From CAWDAQ01 sp963800325 (lineage in GTDB: Bacteria > Actinomycetota > Actinomycetes > Actinomycetales > Dermatophilaceae), in the NCBI GenBank assembly GCA_963800325.1, contig CAWDAQ010000003.1, forward strand, positions 310,001-374,000: a DNA stretch of 64,000 bases, read 5' to 3'. The notes under the pieces were generated by a model that saw nothing but the letters and a program-made list of their open reading frames with translations, did not search any database and was not told the origin of the DNA. The translations under genes were made by a program, and so were the position numbers. Shown piece by piece: positions 25,838 to 34,560 of the stretch (its first letter is position 1; each line of letters starts with the position of its first letter).

Positions 25838-26731
25838 CTACTCCTGCAGGCTCTTCATGATGTCGCGCATGAGGTCGGCGGTCGCCGACGGCGTCTTGCC
25901 GACCTTGACCCCGGCGGCCTCGAGCGCCTCCTTCTTCGCGTCCGCGGTGCCGGAGGACCCCGAGACGATCGCCCCGGCGTGCCCCATGGTCTTGCCCTCC
26001 GGGGCGGTGAAGCCTGCGACGTACCCGACGACCGGCTTGGTGACGTTGTCCTTGATGTACATCGCGGCGCGCTCCTCGGCGTCCCCGCCGATCTCGCCGA
26101 TCATGACGACGGCGTCGGTGTCCGGGTCGTTCTGGAACGCCTCGAGCGCGTCGATGTGCGTGGTCCCGATGACCGGGTCGCCGCCGATGCCGACGCAGGT
26201 GGAGAACCCGAAGTCCCGCAGCTCGTACATCATCTGGTAGGTCAGCGTGCCCGACTTCGAGACCAGCCCGACCCGGCCGGCCCCCGTGATGTTCGCGGGG
26301 ATGATGCCCGCGTTGGACTTGCCGGGGCTGATCAGGCCCGGACAGTTCGGGCCGATGATCCGGGTGCCCCCGTGGCGCTGGGCGTAGCCGAAGAACTCCG
26401 CGGTGTCCTTGACCGGCACGCCCTCGGTGATGACGACGCAGAGCGGGATCCCGGCGTCGACCGCCTCGACGACCGCGGCCTTGGTGAAGGCCGCCGGGAC
26501 GAAGACGACGCTGACGTCGGCACCGGTCTCGGCCATGGCGTCGGCCACCGACCCGAAGACGGGCACGGAGACGCCGCCGTCGAAGTCGACGCTCTGGCCG
26601 GCCTTCTTCGGGTTGACGCCCCCGACGACGTCGGTTCCGGAGGTGAGCATGCGCTGGGTGTGCTTCTTGCCCTCGGACCCCGTCATCCCCTGGACGACGA
26701 CCTTGGAGCTCTCATCGAGAAAGATTGCCAT
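25838..26731 (-). CDS. sucD: succinyl-CoA ligase, alpha subunit
   Basis: CoA-binding subunit of succinyl-CoA synthetase in the TCA cycle. MAIFLDESSKVVVQGMTGSE starts the CoA-binding Rossmann domain; GVNPKKAGQ and GPNCPGLISPGKSN follow, and the phosphohistidine lies in PEGKTMGHAGAIVSG. The 297 residues match the family. The ATG at 26731 is 37 bp after the sucC stop, so the pair forms one operon. A hairpin terminator follows. Confidence 0.98.
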   Translation of the reverse strand: MAIFLDESSKVVVQGMTGSEGKKHTQRMLTSGTDVVGGVNPKKAGQSVDFDGGVSVPVFGSVADAMAETGADVSVVFVPAAFTKAAVVEAVDAGIPLCVVITEGVPVKDTAEFFGYAQRHGGTRIIGPNCPGLISPGKSNAGIIPANITGAGRVGLVSKSGTLTYQMMYELRDFGFSTCVGIGGDPVIGTTHIDALEAFQNDPDTDAVVMIGEIGGDAEERAAMYIKDNVTKPVVGYVAGFTAPEGKTMGHAGAIVSGSSGTADAKKEALEAAGVKVGKTPSATADLMRDIMKSLQE

Positions 26732-26768
26732 TGGGTTGTCTCTCGCCTCGTGTCTGTCGGTGACGGGT

Positions 26769-27959
26769 TTACTTGACGGCCAGCTCGGCGGCCTTGGCCG
26801 CGGCGCCGTCCATGGTCTCTTCGATGGTCACCAGCGGGTGGTCGAACTCCGCGAGGATCCGCCGGCCCTCCTCGACGTTGTTGCCGTCGAGCCGGACGAC
26901 GAGCGGCTTGGTCGCCTCGTCCCCGAGCTTGCGCAGCGCCTCGACGATCCCGGTGGCGACCGCGTCGCAGGCGGTGATGCCGCCGAACACGTTGACGAAC
27001 ACCGACCTGACCTGCTCGTCGCCGAGGATGATGTGCAGCCCGTTGGTCATGACCTCGGCGGACGCGCCGCCGCCGATGTCGAGGAAGTTCGCGGGCTTGG
27101 GGTGCTGCCCGTCGGCGGCGTCGAGCTGCTCACCGGCGTAGGCGACGACGTCGAGGGTCGACATGACCAGCCCGGCCCCGTTGCCGATGATCCCGACGCT
27201 GCCGTCGAGCTTGACGTAGTTCAGGCCCTTGGACTTCGCCTCGGCCTCGAGCGGGTCCGCCGAGGAGGGGTCCTCGAGCTCGGCGTGGTCGGGGTGGCGG
27301 AAGTCGGCGTTCGCGTCGAGGGTGACCTTGCCGTCGAGCGCGATCATCCGGCCGTCCTCGGTCTTGACGAGCGGGTTGACCTCGACCAGCGTCGCGTCCT
27401 CGTCGCGGTAGACCTTCCAGAGGGCGGTGATGACCGGCACGAGCGCGGTGACGTCGTCGGCCCCGAACCCGGCGGCCTCGGCGATCTCCCGGGCCTTGGC
27501 CTCGTCGACGCCGTCGCCCGGGTCGACCGCGACCCGGGCGAGGGCCTCGGGGCGCTCGGTGGCGAGCTGCTCGATCTCGACGCCGCCCTCGGTGCTGCAC
27601 ATCGCGAGCAGGCGGCGGTTGGCCCGGTCGAGCAGGATCGAGAAGTAGTACTCCTCGGCGATCTGGGCCCCCTGGGCGATCATGACCTTGTGGACGGTGT
27701 GGCCCTTGATGTCCATGCCGAGGATCTGCTCGGCGAGCTGCTCGGCCTCGTCGGCGCTCTTGGCGACCTTGACGCCCCCGGCCTTGCCGCGCCCGCCGGT
27801 CTTGACCTGGGCCTTGACCACCGTGACCCCGCCGCTGTCGGCGCCGATGCGGCTCGCCGCCTCCCGTGCCTCGGCCGGGGTGGTCGCGACGGCGCCGGCC
27901 AGAACCGGGACACCGTGCGCCTCGAAAACGTCACGCGCTTGGTACTCGAAGAGGTCCAC
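26769..27959 (-). CDS. sucC: succinyl-CoA ligase, beta subunit (ADP-forming type)
   Basis: ATP-grasp subunit of succinyl-CoA synthetase. MDLFEYQARDVFEAHGVPVL opens the nucleotide-binding domain, followed by VKAQVKTGGRGKAGGVKVAK, VEVNPLVKTEDGRMIALDGK (metal-binding) and the C-terminal ligase domain with GLVMSTLDVVAYAGEQL and NFLDIGGGASAEV, FVNVFGGITACD. The 396 residues are typical. It starts the sucCD operon; the 79 bp upstream separate it from the cobalamin-subunit gene on the same strand. Confidence 0.98.
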   Translation of the reverse strand: MDLFEYQARDVFEAHGVPVLAGAVATTPAEAREAASRIGADSGGVTVVKAQVKTGGRGKAGGVKVAKSADEAEQLAEQILGMDIKGHTVHKVMIAQGAQIAEEYYFSILLDRANRRLLAMCSTEGGVEIEQLATERPEALARVAVDPGDGVDEAKAREIAEAAGFGADDVTALVPVITALWKVYRDEDATLVEVNPLVKTEDGRMIALDGKVTLDANADFRHPDHAELEDPSSADPLEAEAKSKGLNYVKLDGSVGIIGNGAGLVMSTLDVVAYAGEQLDAADGQHPKPANFLDIGGGASAEVMTNGLHIILGDEQVRSVFVNVFGGITACDAVATGIVEALRKLGDEATKPLVVRLDGNNVEEGRRILAEFDHPLVTIEETMDGAAAKAAELAVK

Positions 27960-28038
27960 GAGCTGTATCCGTCCTCACTGACGATGGGATGGTCGCGCCC
28001 GAGCCTAGACCCGACCCTCCCCGAGTCGCCTCCCGCCC

Positions 28039-28440
28039 TCAGGCCGGAACGACGGCGGTGCGGACCCAGTCGACGATCTCCCGGGTCGTGGCACCGGGGG
28101 TGAAGATCTTCGCGACGCCGAGGTCCTCCAGGGCGGGGATGTCCGCCTCGGGGATGATCCCGCCGCCGAAGACGACGATGTCGGCGGCGTCGCGGTCGGC
28201 GAGCAGCTGGACCACGCGGGCGAACAGGGTCATGTGCGCCCCGGACAGGACGGACAGCCCGATCGCGTCGGCGTCCTCCTGGATCGCGGCCTCGACGATC
28301 TGCTCGGGGGTCTGGTGCAGCCCCGTGTACACGACCTCGATGCCGGCGTCGCGCAGCGCCCGCGCGACGACCTTGGCTCCACGGTCGTGACCGTCGAGCC
28401 CGGGCTTGGCGACGACGACGCGCAGGGGGGAGTCAGTCAT
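28039..28440 (-). CDS. cobalamin-binding small subunit of an acyl-CoA mutase (IcmB-like)
   Basis: A 133-residue stand-alone B12-binding domain. It has the base-off His motif D-x-H-x-x-G in KPGLDGHDRGAKVVARALRD, then YTGLHQTPEQIVEAAIQED, GLSVLSGAHMTLF and FGGGIIPEADIPAL. This is the pattern of the small subunit IcmB of isobutyryl-CoA mutase and of the C-terminal domain of methylmalonyl-CoA mutase. The large catalytic subunit is not in the window, so the partner is unknown. It is divergent from the lipase-like gene (75 bp) and 79 bp upstream of sucC, possibly supplying succinyl-CoA there, which is inference. Confidence 0.9.
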   Translation of the reverse strand: MTDSPLRVVVAKPGLDGHDRGAKVVARALRDAGIEVVYTGLHQTPEQIVEAAIQEDADAIGLSVLSGAHMTLFARVVQLLADRDAADIVVFGGGIIPEADIPALEDLGVAKIFTPGATTREIVDWVRTAVVPA

Positions 28441-28515
28441 GGGGGCACTCTAACCGGCCCGCCCGGCGCCCGGGTGCTGGCTTTGGCCCGCGCAGGGGAT
28501 TACCGTCGGGTCACG

Positions 28516-29505
28516 ATGAGCGCTGCCGCAGCACGGGGCCACGGGTCACGTGGGGGCCCCCGGGACGAGGACGACCGCGCCGGCGGCAGCCGGGGTGGGT
28601 CGTCGGTGCGGTCCGGGCTGCCGGGTCTGCGGGGGATCGCCGGCAGCGTCCTGCGCCCCGCCGGCGCCCTCGGCCTCGCGGTCGAGTCGGTCTGGGTGCT
28701 GACCCACCTCGCGCTCTACCCGCTGGGGGCGGTGAGCCGGACCGGCGACGAGAGCGGCCACGGCTACCGCGTCGAGCACCTCCCGCCCGCGCAGCGCGGG
28801 CTGCTCGTGGGGGACGTCGAGGCGGCGGGGACGCCGATCCTGCTCGTCCACGGGCTCGCCGACAACCGGTCGGTCTTCACCGTGCTGCGGCGCGGGCTGC
28901 GCCGGCGCGGGTTCGGCCGGGTGACGACGCTGAACTACTCGCCGCTGACCTCGGACGTGCGGGCCGCCGCAGCCCGGCTCGCCGAGGAGGTCGAGCGGAT
29001 CGTCGAGGAGACCGGCTACGAGCGCATCCACGTCATCGGCCACAGCCTCGGGGGCCTCATCGCCCGGTACTACGTCGCCCGGCTCGGCGGGGACTCCCGA
29101 GTCCACACCCTCGTCACGCTGGGCACCCCGCACGCCGGCACCCACCTCGCCCGGCTGTGGCCCTCCCGGCTCTGCCGCCAGCTGCGACCGGGCAGCCCCC
29201 TGATGCGCGAGCTCGCCCGGCCGGTGCCCGGGTGCCGCACCCGGGTCATCGCGTACTGGACCGACCTCGACTACGCCGTGCTCCCCGCGGCGGCGGCCCG
29301 CCTCGAGCACCCGGACCTCGAGGTGCGCAACATCGGCCTCGTCGGGGTCGGCCACATGTCGCTGCCGATCCTGCCGAGCGTCGTCCACGGGATCTCGGCG
29401 GCACTGGCCCACCTCGACCCCGAGGGCCAGGCGGTCCCGTCGCCGGTCACCGACCTGGCGAGGCCGGAGACGGACGGGGCTCAGAGCTTCTCGAGCGGGG
29501 CGTAG
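28516..29505 (+). CDS. alpha/beta-hydrolase, triacylglycerol lipase-like
   Basis: A 329-residue hydrolase with a long, Gly/Arg-rich N-terminal segment and one hydrophobic stretch (VWVLTHLALYPLGAV). The catalytic motif is G-H-S-L-G in IHVIGHSLGGLIARYYVA, preceded by the oxyanion strand ILLVHGLADNRSVF; TLGTPHAGTHLARLWPS is the post-nucleophile segment typical of bacterial lipases, and VGHMSL carries the likely His. It is probably an esterase or lipase; the membrane stretch suggests association with the cell envelope. Its last 25 bp overlap the 3' end of pcrA on the other strand. Confidence 0.88.
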   Translation: MSAAAARGHGSRGGPRDEDDRAGGSRGGSSVRSGLPGLRGIAGSVLRPAGALGLAVESVWVLTHLALYPLGAVSRTGDESGHGYRVEHLPPAQRGLLVGDVEAAGTPILLVHGLADNRSVFTVLRRGLRRRGFGRVTTLNYSPLTSDVRAAAARLAEEVERIVEETGYERIHVIGHSLGGLIARYYVARLGGDSRVHTLVTLGTPHAGTHLARLWPSRLCRQLRPGSPLMRELARPVPGCRTRVIAYWTDLDYAVLPAAAARLEHPDLEVRNIGLVGVGHMSLPILPSVVHGISAALAHLDPEGQAVPSPVTDLARPETDGAQSFSSGA

Positions 29506-31943
29506 CGCAGGAGCAGCCGCTTGACGCCGGTCTCGGTGCCGAAGTCGACGTGCGCCATCGCCTTCTCGCCCTGCCCCTCGACCCGGACGACCGTGCCGAG
29601 GCCGAACGTGTCGTGGGTGACGCGGTCGCCGCTCGCGACCGAGACGACCTTCCGGTTGCCCGGGGAGCGCGCCCCGGGGCGGGCGGCGAGCCTGGCCACG
29701 GCGGGCGAGCCCGCGCCGCGGCCGGCGCTGCCGGTCGGCCCGGTGCGCTCCCACTCGAGCAGCTCGGTGGGGATGTCGTCGAGGAACCGCGACGGCGGGT
29801 TGTACTGCGGCGCCCCCCACGCGGAGCGGACCGCTGCGCGCGAGACGTGCAGCCGCTGCCGGGCCCGGGTGATCCCGACGTAGGCGAGGCGCCGCTCCTC
29901 CTCGAGCTCGTGGGCGTCGCCGAGGGAACGCATGTGGGGAAACGTCCCGTCCTCCATCCCGGTGAGGAACACGACGGGGAACTCGAGCCCCTTCGCGGTG
30001 TGCAGCGTCATCAGGGTGACCACACCTCCGCCGTCGCCCTCCTCGCCGTCGGCGACCGCGTCCGGGATGTCGTCGGCGTCCGCGACGAGCGAGACCTGCT
30101 CGAGGAAGTCCTCGAGCGCGGCGACCTCGCCGGTCTCGGCCCGGGTCTCGTCGAACTCGCGGGCGACGGCGACGAGCTCGGCGAGGTTCTCCACGCGGGT
30201 CTCGTCCTGCGGGTCGTGGCTGCCGCGGAGCTCGGCGAGGTAGCCGGATCGCTCGAGGATCGCCTCGAGCAGGTCGGCGACCCCGGCCTCCTCGTCGTCC
30301 CGGACCCGGCCGAGCTCCTCGAGCAGGTCGGTGAACGCGCGCACGGCCGTCAGCGACCGGGTCGCGATGCCGGGGGCGTCCTCGGCCCGCCCGAGCGCGG
30401 CGACGAACGGGATCCGCTCGCGCTCGGCCAGTGCGGCGAGGCACGCCTGGGCCCGGTCGCCGATGCCGCGCTTGGGGACGTTGATGATCCGCCGGAGGTT
30501 GACCGTGTCGGCCGGGTTGGACAGGACCCGCAGGTACGCGAGCGCGTCCTTGACCTCCCGGCGCTCGTAGAACCGGGTGCCGCCGACGACCTTGTAGGGC
30601 AGCCCGACCCGGACGAACACCTCTTCCAGGGCCCGGGACTGGGCGTTGGTGCGGTAGAAGACCGCGACGTCACCGGGGCGGACGCCGTGCTCGTCCCCGA
30701 GGCGGTCGATGGTCGTCGCGACGAACGAGGCCTCGTCGTGCTCGGTGTCTGCGACGTAGCCGACGATCCCGGCGCCGGCGCCGGCCTCGGACCAGAGGCT
30801 CTTCTTCCGGCGGCCCTCGTTGCGGCTGATGACGGCGTTCGCGGCCCGCAGGATGGTCTGCGTCGAGCGGTAGTTCTGCTCGAGCAGGATCGTCCGGGCG
30901 TTCGGGTAGTCCTGCTCGAACTCGGCGATGTTGCGGATCGTCGCGCCGCGGAAGGCGTAGATCGACTGGTCGGCGTCCCCGACGACGACGAGCTCGCTCG
31001 GCGGCACCGTCGGGCCGGCGTCCGGCTCGGGCGCGGGACCGTCCCCGGCCGAGGCCTCCCCGGTGCCCCCGACGAGCTCGCGGACCAGGACGTACTGGGC
31101 GTGGTTGGTGTCCTGGTACTCGTCGACGAGGACGTGCCGGAACCGGCGGCGGTAGTGCTCGGCGACGTCGGGGAAGGCCTGGAGGATGTTGACCGTCGTC
31201 ATGATGAGGTCGTCGAAGTCGAGCGCGTTCGCCTGCCGCAGCCGGCGCTGGTAGGCGGTGTACGCCTCGGCGAGCACCTGCTCCTGGTGGGTCCCCTCGG
31301 AGACCTGCGAGGCGTAGGTCTCCTCGTCGACGAGCTCGTTCTTGAGGTTGCTCACCTGGTGGCTGAACGAGCGCGGCGGGTACCGCTTCGGGTCGAGGTC
31401 GAGGTCGCGCATGACCATCGACATCAGCCGCTGGCTGTCGGCGGCGTCGTAGATCGAGAAGCTCGAGCGCATCCCGACCTTGCCGGCCTCGCGCCGCAGG
31501 ATCCGCACGCACGCGGAGTGGAACGTCATCACCCACATCGCCCGGGCCCGCGGCCCGACGAGCGCCTCGACCCGCTCGCGCATCTCGGCGGCGGCCTTGT
31601 TCGTGAACGTGATCGCGAGCACCTGGCCCGGCTGGACGCCGCGGTCCCCGAGCAGGTGGGCGATGCGGTGGGTGAGGACGCGGGTCTTGCCCGAGCCGGC
31701 GCCGGCGACGATGAGCAGGGGCCCGCCCTCGTGGAGGACGGCCTCGCGCTGCTGCGGGTTGAGGCCGGCGAGGAGCTCCTCGGGGTCGCCGTGCCGCGCC
31801 GGGCGCCGCTCGCCGCCGGCGGCCGCGTCGCCCTCGCCCTCGTGGTGACGGGTGGGCCCCTCCTCGGACATCGCCCACGTGGGCAGTCCGGAGGCGTCGG
31901 CGTCGGTCCAGTGCTCGGGGAGGTCGTCGAAGAGGGTGCTCAT
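29481..31943 (-). CDS. pcrA: ATP-dependent DNA helicase PcrA/UvrD
   Basis: SF1A helicase for repair and plasmid or replication-fork processing. After about 50 low-complexity residues comes GLNPQQREAVLHEGGPLLIV (Q-motif), Walker A GAGSGKT at 81-87, ITFTNKAAAEMRERV, motif II VDEYQDTNHAQY, GDADQSIYAFRGA, the QNYRSTQTILRAAN region, motif V VTLMTLHTAKGLEFPVVF and motif VI EEERRLAYVGITRARQRLHV. A C-terminal Tudor-like RNA polymerase-binding region (VTHDTFGLGTVV) ends the protein. The 820 residues are usual for PcrA. The long open frame on the opposite strand is a G+C artefact. Confidence 0.98.
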   Translation of the reverse strand: MSTLFDDLPEHWTDADASGLPTWAMSEEGPTRHHEGEGDAAAGGERRPARHGDPEELLAGLNPQQREAVLHEGGPLLIVAGAGSGKTRVLTHRIAHLLGDRGVQPGQVLAITFTNKAAAEMRERVEALVGPRARAMWVMTFHSACVRILRREAGKVGMRSSFSIYDAADSQRLMSMVMRDLDLDPKRYPPRSFSHQVSNLKNELVDEETYASQVSEGTHQEQVLAEAYTAYQRRLRQANALDFDDLIMTTVNILQAFPDVAEHYRRRFRHVLVDEYQDTNHAQYVLVRELVGGTGEASAGDGPAPEPDAGPTVPPSELVVVGDADQSIYAFRGATIRNIAEFEQDYPNARTILLEQNYRSTQTILRAANAVISRNEGRRKKSLWSEAGAGAGIVGYVADTEHDEASFVATTIDRLGDEHGVRPGDVAVFYRTNAQSRALEEVFVRVGLPYKVVGGTRFYERREVKDALAYLRVLSNPADTVNLRRIINVPKRGIGDRAQACLAALAERERIPFVAALGRAEDAPGIATRSLTAVRAFTDLLEELGRVRDDEEAGVADLLEAILERSGYLAELRGSHDPQDETRVENLAELVAVAREFDETRAETGEVAALEDFLEQVSLVADADDIPDAVADGEEGDGGGVVTLMTLHTAKGLEFPVVFLTGMEDGTFPHMRSLGDAHELEEERRLAYVGITRARQRLHVSRAAVRSAWGAPQYNPPSRFLDDIPTELLEWERTGPTGSAGRGAGSPAVARLAARPGARSPGNRKVVSVASGDRVTHDTFGLGTVVRVEGQGEKAMAHVDFGTETGVKRLLLRYAPLEKL

Positions 31944-31956
31944 CTCACCCTCCAGC

Positions 31957-32910
31957 CTACGTGCCCTCGCCGACGAGCCCGCCGACGAGCCCGGCGACCT
32001 CCTCCGCGCACCCCCAGCTCAGGGTCACCCCGGCACCGCCGTGGCCGTAGCACGTGACGACGTCGCGTCCGTGGACCTCGTGCCGGTCGAGCCGAACCGC
32101 TGGGGCGCCGGGTCGCAGACCGACCGCCCGGGAGACGACCTCCGCCCCGGCGAGCCGGGGCTCGAGGGCCGCGCACCGGGCGAGCAGGCCGCGCTCGACG
32201 CCGGCGTCCGGCTCGGTGTCGTGGGCGCCCTCGTCGTCGGTGCCGCCGCAGACGACGAGGTCGCCGTGCGGGATGACGTAGGCGGTGCCGTCCGGGTGGC
32301 CGCCGTCGACGACCCAGCGGGTCAGCCCCGGGTTGCGGACCCTGGCGACCTGCCCGCGGATCGGCACGAGGTCGGCGTCCCCGGTCAGCGCGCCCGAGCG
32401 GAGCCCCGCCGCGACGACGACGGTGTCCGCGCCGACGTCGGCGACCCGCTCGACGTGGGCGTGCTCCGCCTCGACACCGAGCTCGGCGCAGCGCCCGGCG
32501 AGCCACGGCAGGTACGTCGGCATCGTCACGACCGGGACGGTGACGACGTGCCCGCCGGGCACCCCGGCGGGCAGCTCGTCGGGCCGGGCGCGGCGGACTC
32601 CGTCCAGCCCGGCCGTCCACCAGGGCTGCTCCTCCCCGACCCGGTCGACCATGAGCCCCTCGACGCACCTGACCCCGGTGGCCGGGTCGCCCGCGAGGGT
32701 GGTGAGCCGGGCCAGCGTGGCCAGCCCCCAGGGCAGGACCCGCTCCACGGGCAGGGCCCGGTAGGGGAACCACAGTCCCCCGGCGACCGCGGACACCCCG
32801 TCCAGCGGCCCGCCGTCGGTGAGCACCCGCACCCGGTGACCCGCCCCGGCGAGCTCGTGCGCGCAGGACAGCCCCACGACACCCGACCCGATGACAGCGA
32901 CCTCGGCCAT
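31957..32910 (-). CDS. FAD-dependent D-amino-acid oxidase-like protein
   Basis: A 317-residue flavoenzyme of the DAO family. The dinucleotide motif VIGSGVVGLSCAHELAGAGH begins at residue 5; GGLWFPYRALPVERVLPWG and YVIPHGDLVVCGGTDDEG match D-amino-acid oxidase active-site strands, and GHGGAGVTLSWGC is the conserved C-terminal FAD motif. The expected reaction is oxidative deamination of D-amino acids to 2-oxo acids with peroxide. The ATG at 32910 starts MAEVAVIGSG; the frame continues upstream only through a 14-bp tandem repeat and is not coding. It is divergent from the acetyltransferase gene. Confidence 0.9.
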   Translation of the reverse strand: MAEVAVIGSGVVGLSCAHELAGAGHRVRVLTDGGPLDGVSAVAGGLWFPYRALPVERVLPWGLATLARLTTLAGDPATGVRCVEGLMVDRVGEEQPWWTAGLDGVRRARPDELPAGVPGGHVVTVPVVTMPTYLPWLAGRCAELGVEAEHAHVERVADVGADTVVVAAGLRSGALTGDADLVPIRGQVARVRNPGLTRWVVDGGHPDGTAYVIPHGDLVVCGGTDDEGAHDTEPDAGVERGLLARCAALEPRLAGAEVVSRAVGLRPGAPAVRLDRHEVHGRDVVTCYGHGGAGVTLSWGCAEEVAGLVGGLVGEGT

Positions 32911-32926
32911 ACCTCCATCCTCACCC

Positions 32927-33024
32927 ATGCAGCGACACCCATGCAGCGACACCGATGCAGCGACACAGATGCAGCGACACCGATGCAGCGACACCGATGC
33001 AGCGACACCGATGCAGCGACACCG
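32927..33024 (+). repeat. seven 14-bp tandem repeats between divergent genes
   Basis: Seven copies of ATGCAGCGACACCG, nearly identical (first ends CCC, third CAG), fill 98 of the 135 bp between the D-amino-acid oxidase-like start (32910) and the acetyltransferase start (33046). The unit is not a multiple of three, and no CRISPR spacer pattern exists. Confidence 0.95.
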
Positions 33025-33033
33025 AGTGACCCG

Positions 33034-33039
33034 TACGCT
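33034..33039 (+). promoter_or_regulatory. candidate -10 box (TACGCT) for the acetyltransferase gene
   Basis: TACGCT ends 6 nt before the GTG at 33046 and lies just after the tandem repeat, so repeat copy number would set the distance to any upstream element. No -35 was recognised. Confidence 0.4.
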
Positions 33040-33045
33040 CCCCGC

Positions 33046-33534
33046 GTGACCTCACTGACGATCCGCGACGCCACCCCCTCCGACGTCCCCGACATCCTCC
33101 GACTCGTGCACGCCCTCGCCCTCTACGAACGTGCCCCCGAGGCGGTCGAGGCGACCGAGGAGGACTTCACCGCGGCCCTGTTCCCCACCGACACCGGGCC
33201 GACCACGCACGCCCTGCTCGCCGAGGTCGACGGCGTCGTCGTCGGGATGGCCGTCTGGTACGTGACGTTCTCGACGTGGACCGGGCGCAACGGCATCTGG
33301 CTCGAGGACCTGTTCGTCGACCCGGACCACCGGGGCGCCGGCGCGGGCACCGCCCTGCTGCGCCGGCTCGCCGGCATCTGCGTCGAGCGGGACTGGCGGC
33401 GCCTCGAGTGGTGGGTGCTGACGTGGAACGAGCCGTCGATCGGGTTCTACCGCGCGCTCGGTGCCGTCCCGCAGGACGAGTGGGAGGTCCAGCGGGTCGA
33501 CGGGCCCGCGCTGGAGCGCCTCGCCCGGCCGTAG
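33046..33534 (+). CDS. GNAT N-acetyltransferase, SSAT-like
   Basis: A 162-residue GCN5-type acetyltransferase. The acetyl-CoA loop is DPDHRGAGAGTALLRRLAG; upstream strands are LLAEVDGVVVGMAVWYVTFS and TWTGRNGIWLEDLFV, and the C-terminal part reads WWVLTWNEPSIGFYRALGA. The NEPSI-FY and LED-FV patterns closely resemble spermidine/spermine (diamine) N1-acetyltransferase, so a polyamine or diamine substrate is possible but not proven. GTG at 33046 is 6 nt after a TACGCT hexamer. It ends 9 bp before qor. Confidence 0.88.
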   Translation: MTSLTIRDATPSDVPDILRLVHALALYERAPEAVEATEEDFTAALFPTDTGPTTHALLAEVDGVVVGMAVWYVTFSTWTGRNGIWLEDLFVDPDHRGAGAGTALLRRLAGICVERDWRRLEWWVLTWNEPSIGFYRALGAVPQDEWEVQRVDGPALERLARP

Positions 33535-33537
33535 TCT
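33532..33537 (+). promoter_or_regulatory. candidate -10 box (TAGTCT) for the quinone oxidoreductase gene
   Basis: TAGTCT ends 6 nt before the ATG at 33544, and its TAG is the stop codon of the upstream acetyltransferase. It suggests an internal leaderless promoter within what would otherwise be a simple operon. Confidence 0.4.
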
Positions 33538-33543
33538 GGCGCC

Positions 33544-34533
33544 ATGACGACGACTCGCGCCCTCATCGTCCCCGAGCACGGCGACGCGTCCGTGCTCACC
33601 GTCGCCGACCACGAGGTCGGCCCACCCGGCGAGGGCGAGGTCCTCGTCGACGTCGCGGCCGCGGGCGTCAACTTCATCGACGTCTACCAGCGCGAGGGCG
33701 TCTACCCCGTGCCGACGCCGTTCGTCGCGTGCTCCGAGGGGGCCGGCGAGGTCACCGAGGTCGGACCGGGGGCGGGCGGCGTCGCCGTCGGCGACCGCGT
33801 CGCGTGGGCGCAGGTCCCGGGCTCGGCCGCCGGCGTCGCGACGGTGCCGGTCTCCCAGCTGGTCCCCGTCCCGGGCGAGGTCGACCTCGAGACCGCGGCG
33901 GCGGTGATGCTCCAGGGGATGACGGCGCACTACCTCACGACGAGCACCTACCCCGTGGGCGAGGGTGACGTCGCGCTCGTCCACGCCGCGGCCGGCGGGG
34001 TCGGCCAGCTGCTGGTCCAGATGGTCACCGCCCGCGGCGGCACGGTGGTCGCGACCGCCGGAAGCGCCGACAAGCTCGAGGTCGCTCGACGGCTCGGGGC
34101 GGCCCACACCATCGACTACACCCGCTACGACGAGGCCGACGCCCTCGCCGCCGCGGTTCGCGACGCGAACGGGGGGCACGGGGTCGACGTCGTCTACGAC
34201 GGGGTCGGGCGCGCGACCTTCGACGCCTCGCTCGCCTCGCTGCGGCCCCGCGGGATGCTGGTCCTCTTCGGCGGGGCGAGCGGGCAGGTCCCGCCGTTCG
34301 ACCTCCAGCGACTCAACAGCGGCGGGTCACTGTTCGTCACCCGACCCTCGCTCGGGCACTACCTGCTCACCCGGGAGGAGCTCCTCGAGCGCGGGACCGG
34401 TGTGCTGGGGGACGTCGCTGCGGGCCGGCTGCACGTGGCGGTCGGTGGCCGCTACCCGCTCGAGGAGGCGGCCCGGGCCTACGCCGACCTCGAGGGCCGG
34501 CGGACGACCGGCAAGCTCCTCCTCATCCCCTGA
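33544..34533 (+). CDS. zinc-independent quinone oxidoreductase (MDR family)
   Basis: A 329-residue NADPH:quinone reductase-type dehydrogenase. The N-terminal GroES-like domain has GVNFIDVYQREGVYPVP, PFVACSEGAGEVTEVG and VGDRVAW; the coenzyme domain has HAAAGGVGQLLVQMVTARGG, AGSADKLEVARRLGA and GVDVVYDGVG, and the end shows GRRTTGKLLLIP. The zinc ligands of alcohol dehydrogenases are absent. It should reduce quinones or enones by NADPH; the in vivo substrate is unknown. Downstream (34534-34705) are short repeats and a convergent membrane protein gene. Confidence 0.9.
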   Translation: MTTTRALIVPEHGDASVLTVADHEVGPPGEGEVLVDVAAAGVNFIDVYQREGVYPVPTPFVACSEGAGEVTEVGPGAGGVAVGDRVAWAQVPGSAAGVATVPVSQLVPVPGEVDLETAAAVMLQGMTAHYLTTSTYPVGEGDVALVHAAAGGVGQLLVQMVTARGGTVVATAGSADKLEVARRLGAAHTIDYTRYDEADALAAAVRDANGGHGVDVVYDGVGRATFDASLASLRPRGMLVLFGGASGQVPPFDLQRLNSGGSLFVTRPSLGHYLLTREELLERGTGVLGDVAAGRLHVAVGGRYPLEEAARAYADLEGRRTTGKLLLIP

Positions 34534-34560
34534 CGCTCCTTCGGGGCCGCCGCCGAGCGG

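Noticed and set aside
29157..32057. 966-codon open frame on the plus strand opposite pcrA
   Set aside because: The frame is long because G+C-rich codons of pcrA give few stops on the other strand. The product has Arg/Gly/Asp/Val repeats and no domain, whereas pcrA has all helicase motifs.
32911..32994. N-terminal extension of the D-amino-acid-oxidase-like protein through the 14-bp repeats
   Set aside because: The extension (Cys/Arg/Ser repeats) is only translation of the minisatellite; the family starts at MAEVAVIGSG (32910).
32927..33024. CRISPR array
   Set aside because: The repeats are 14 bp, directly adjacent and without spacers, and no cas genes are near. It is a tandem repeat.
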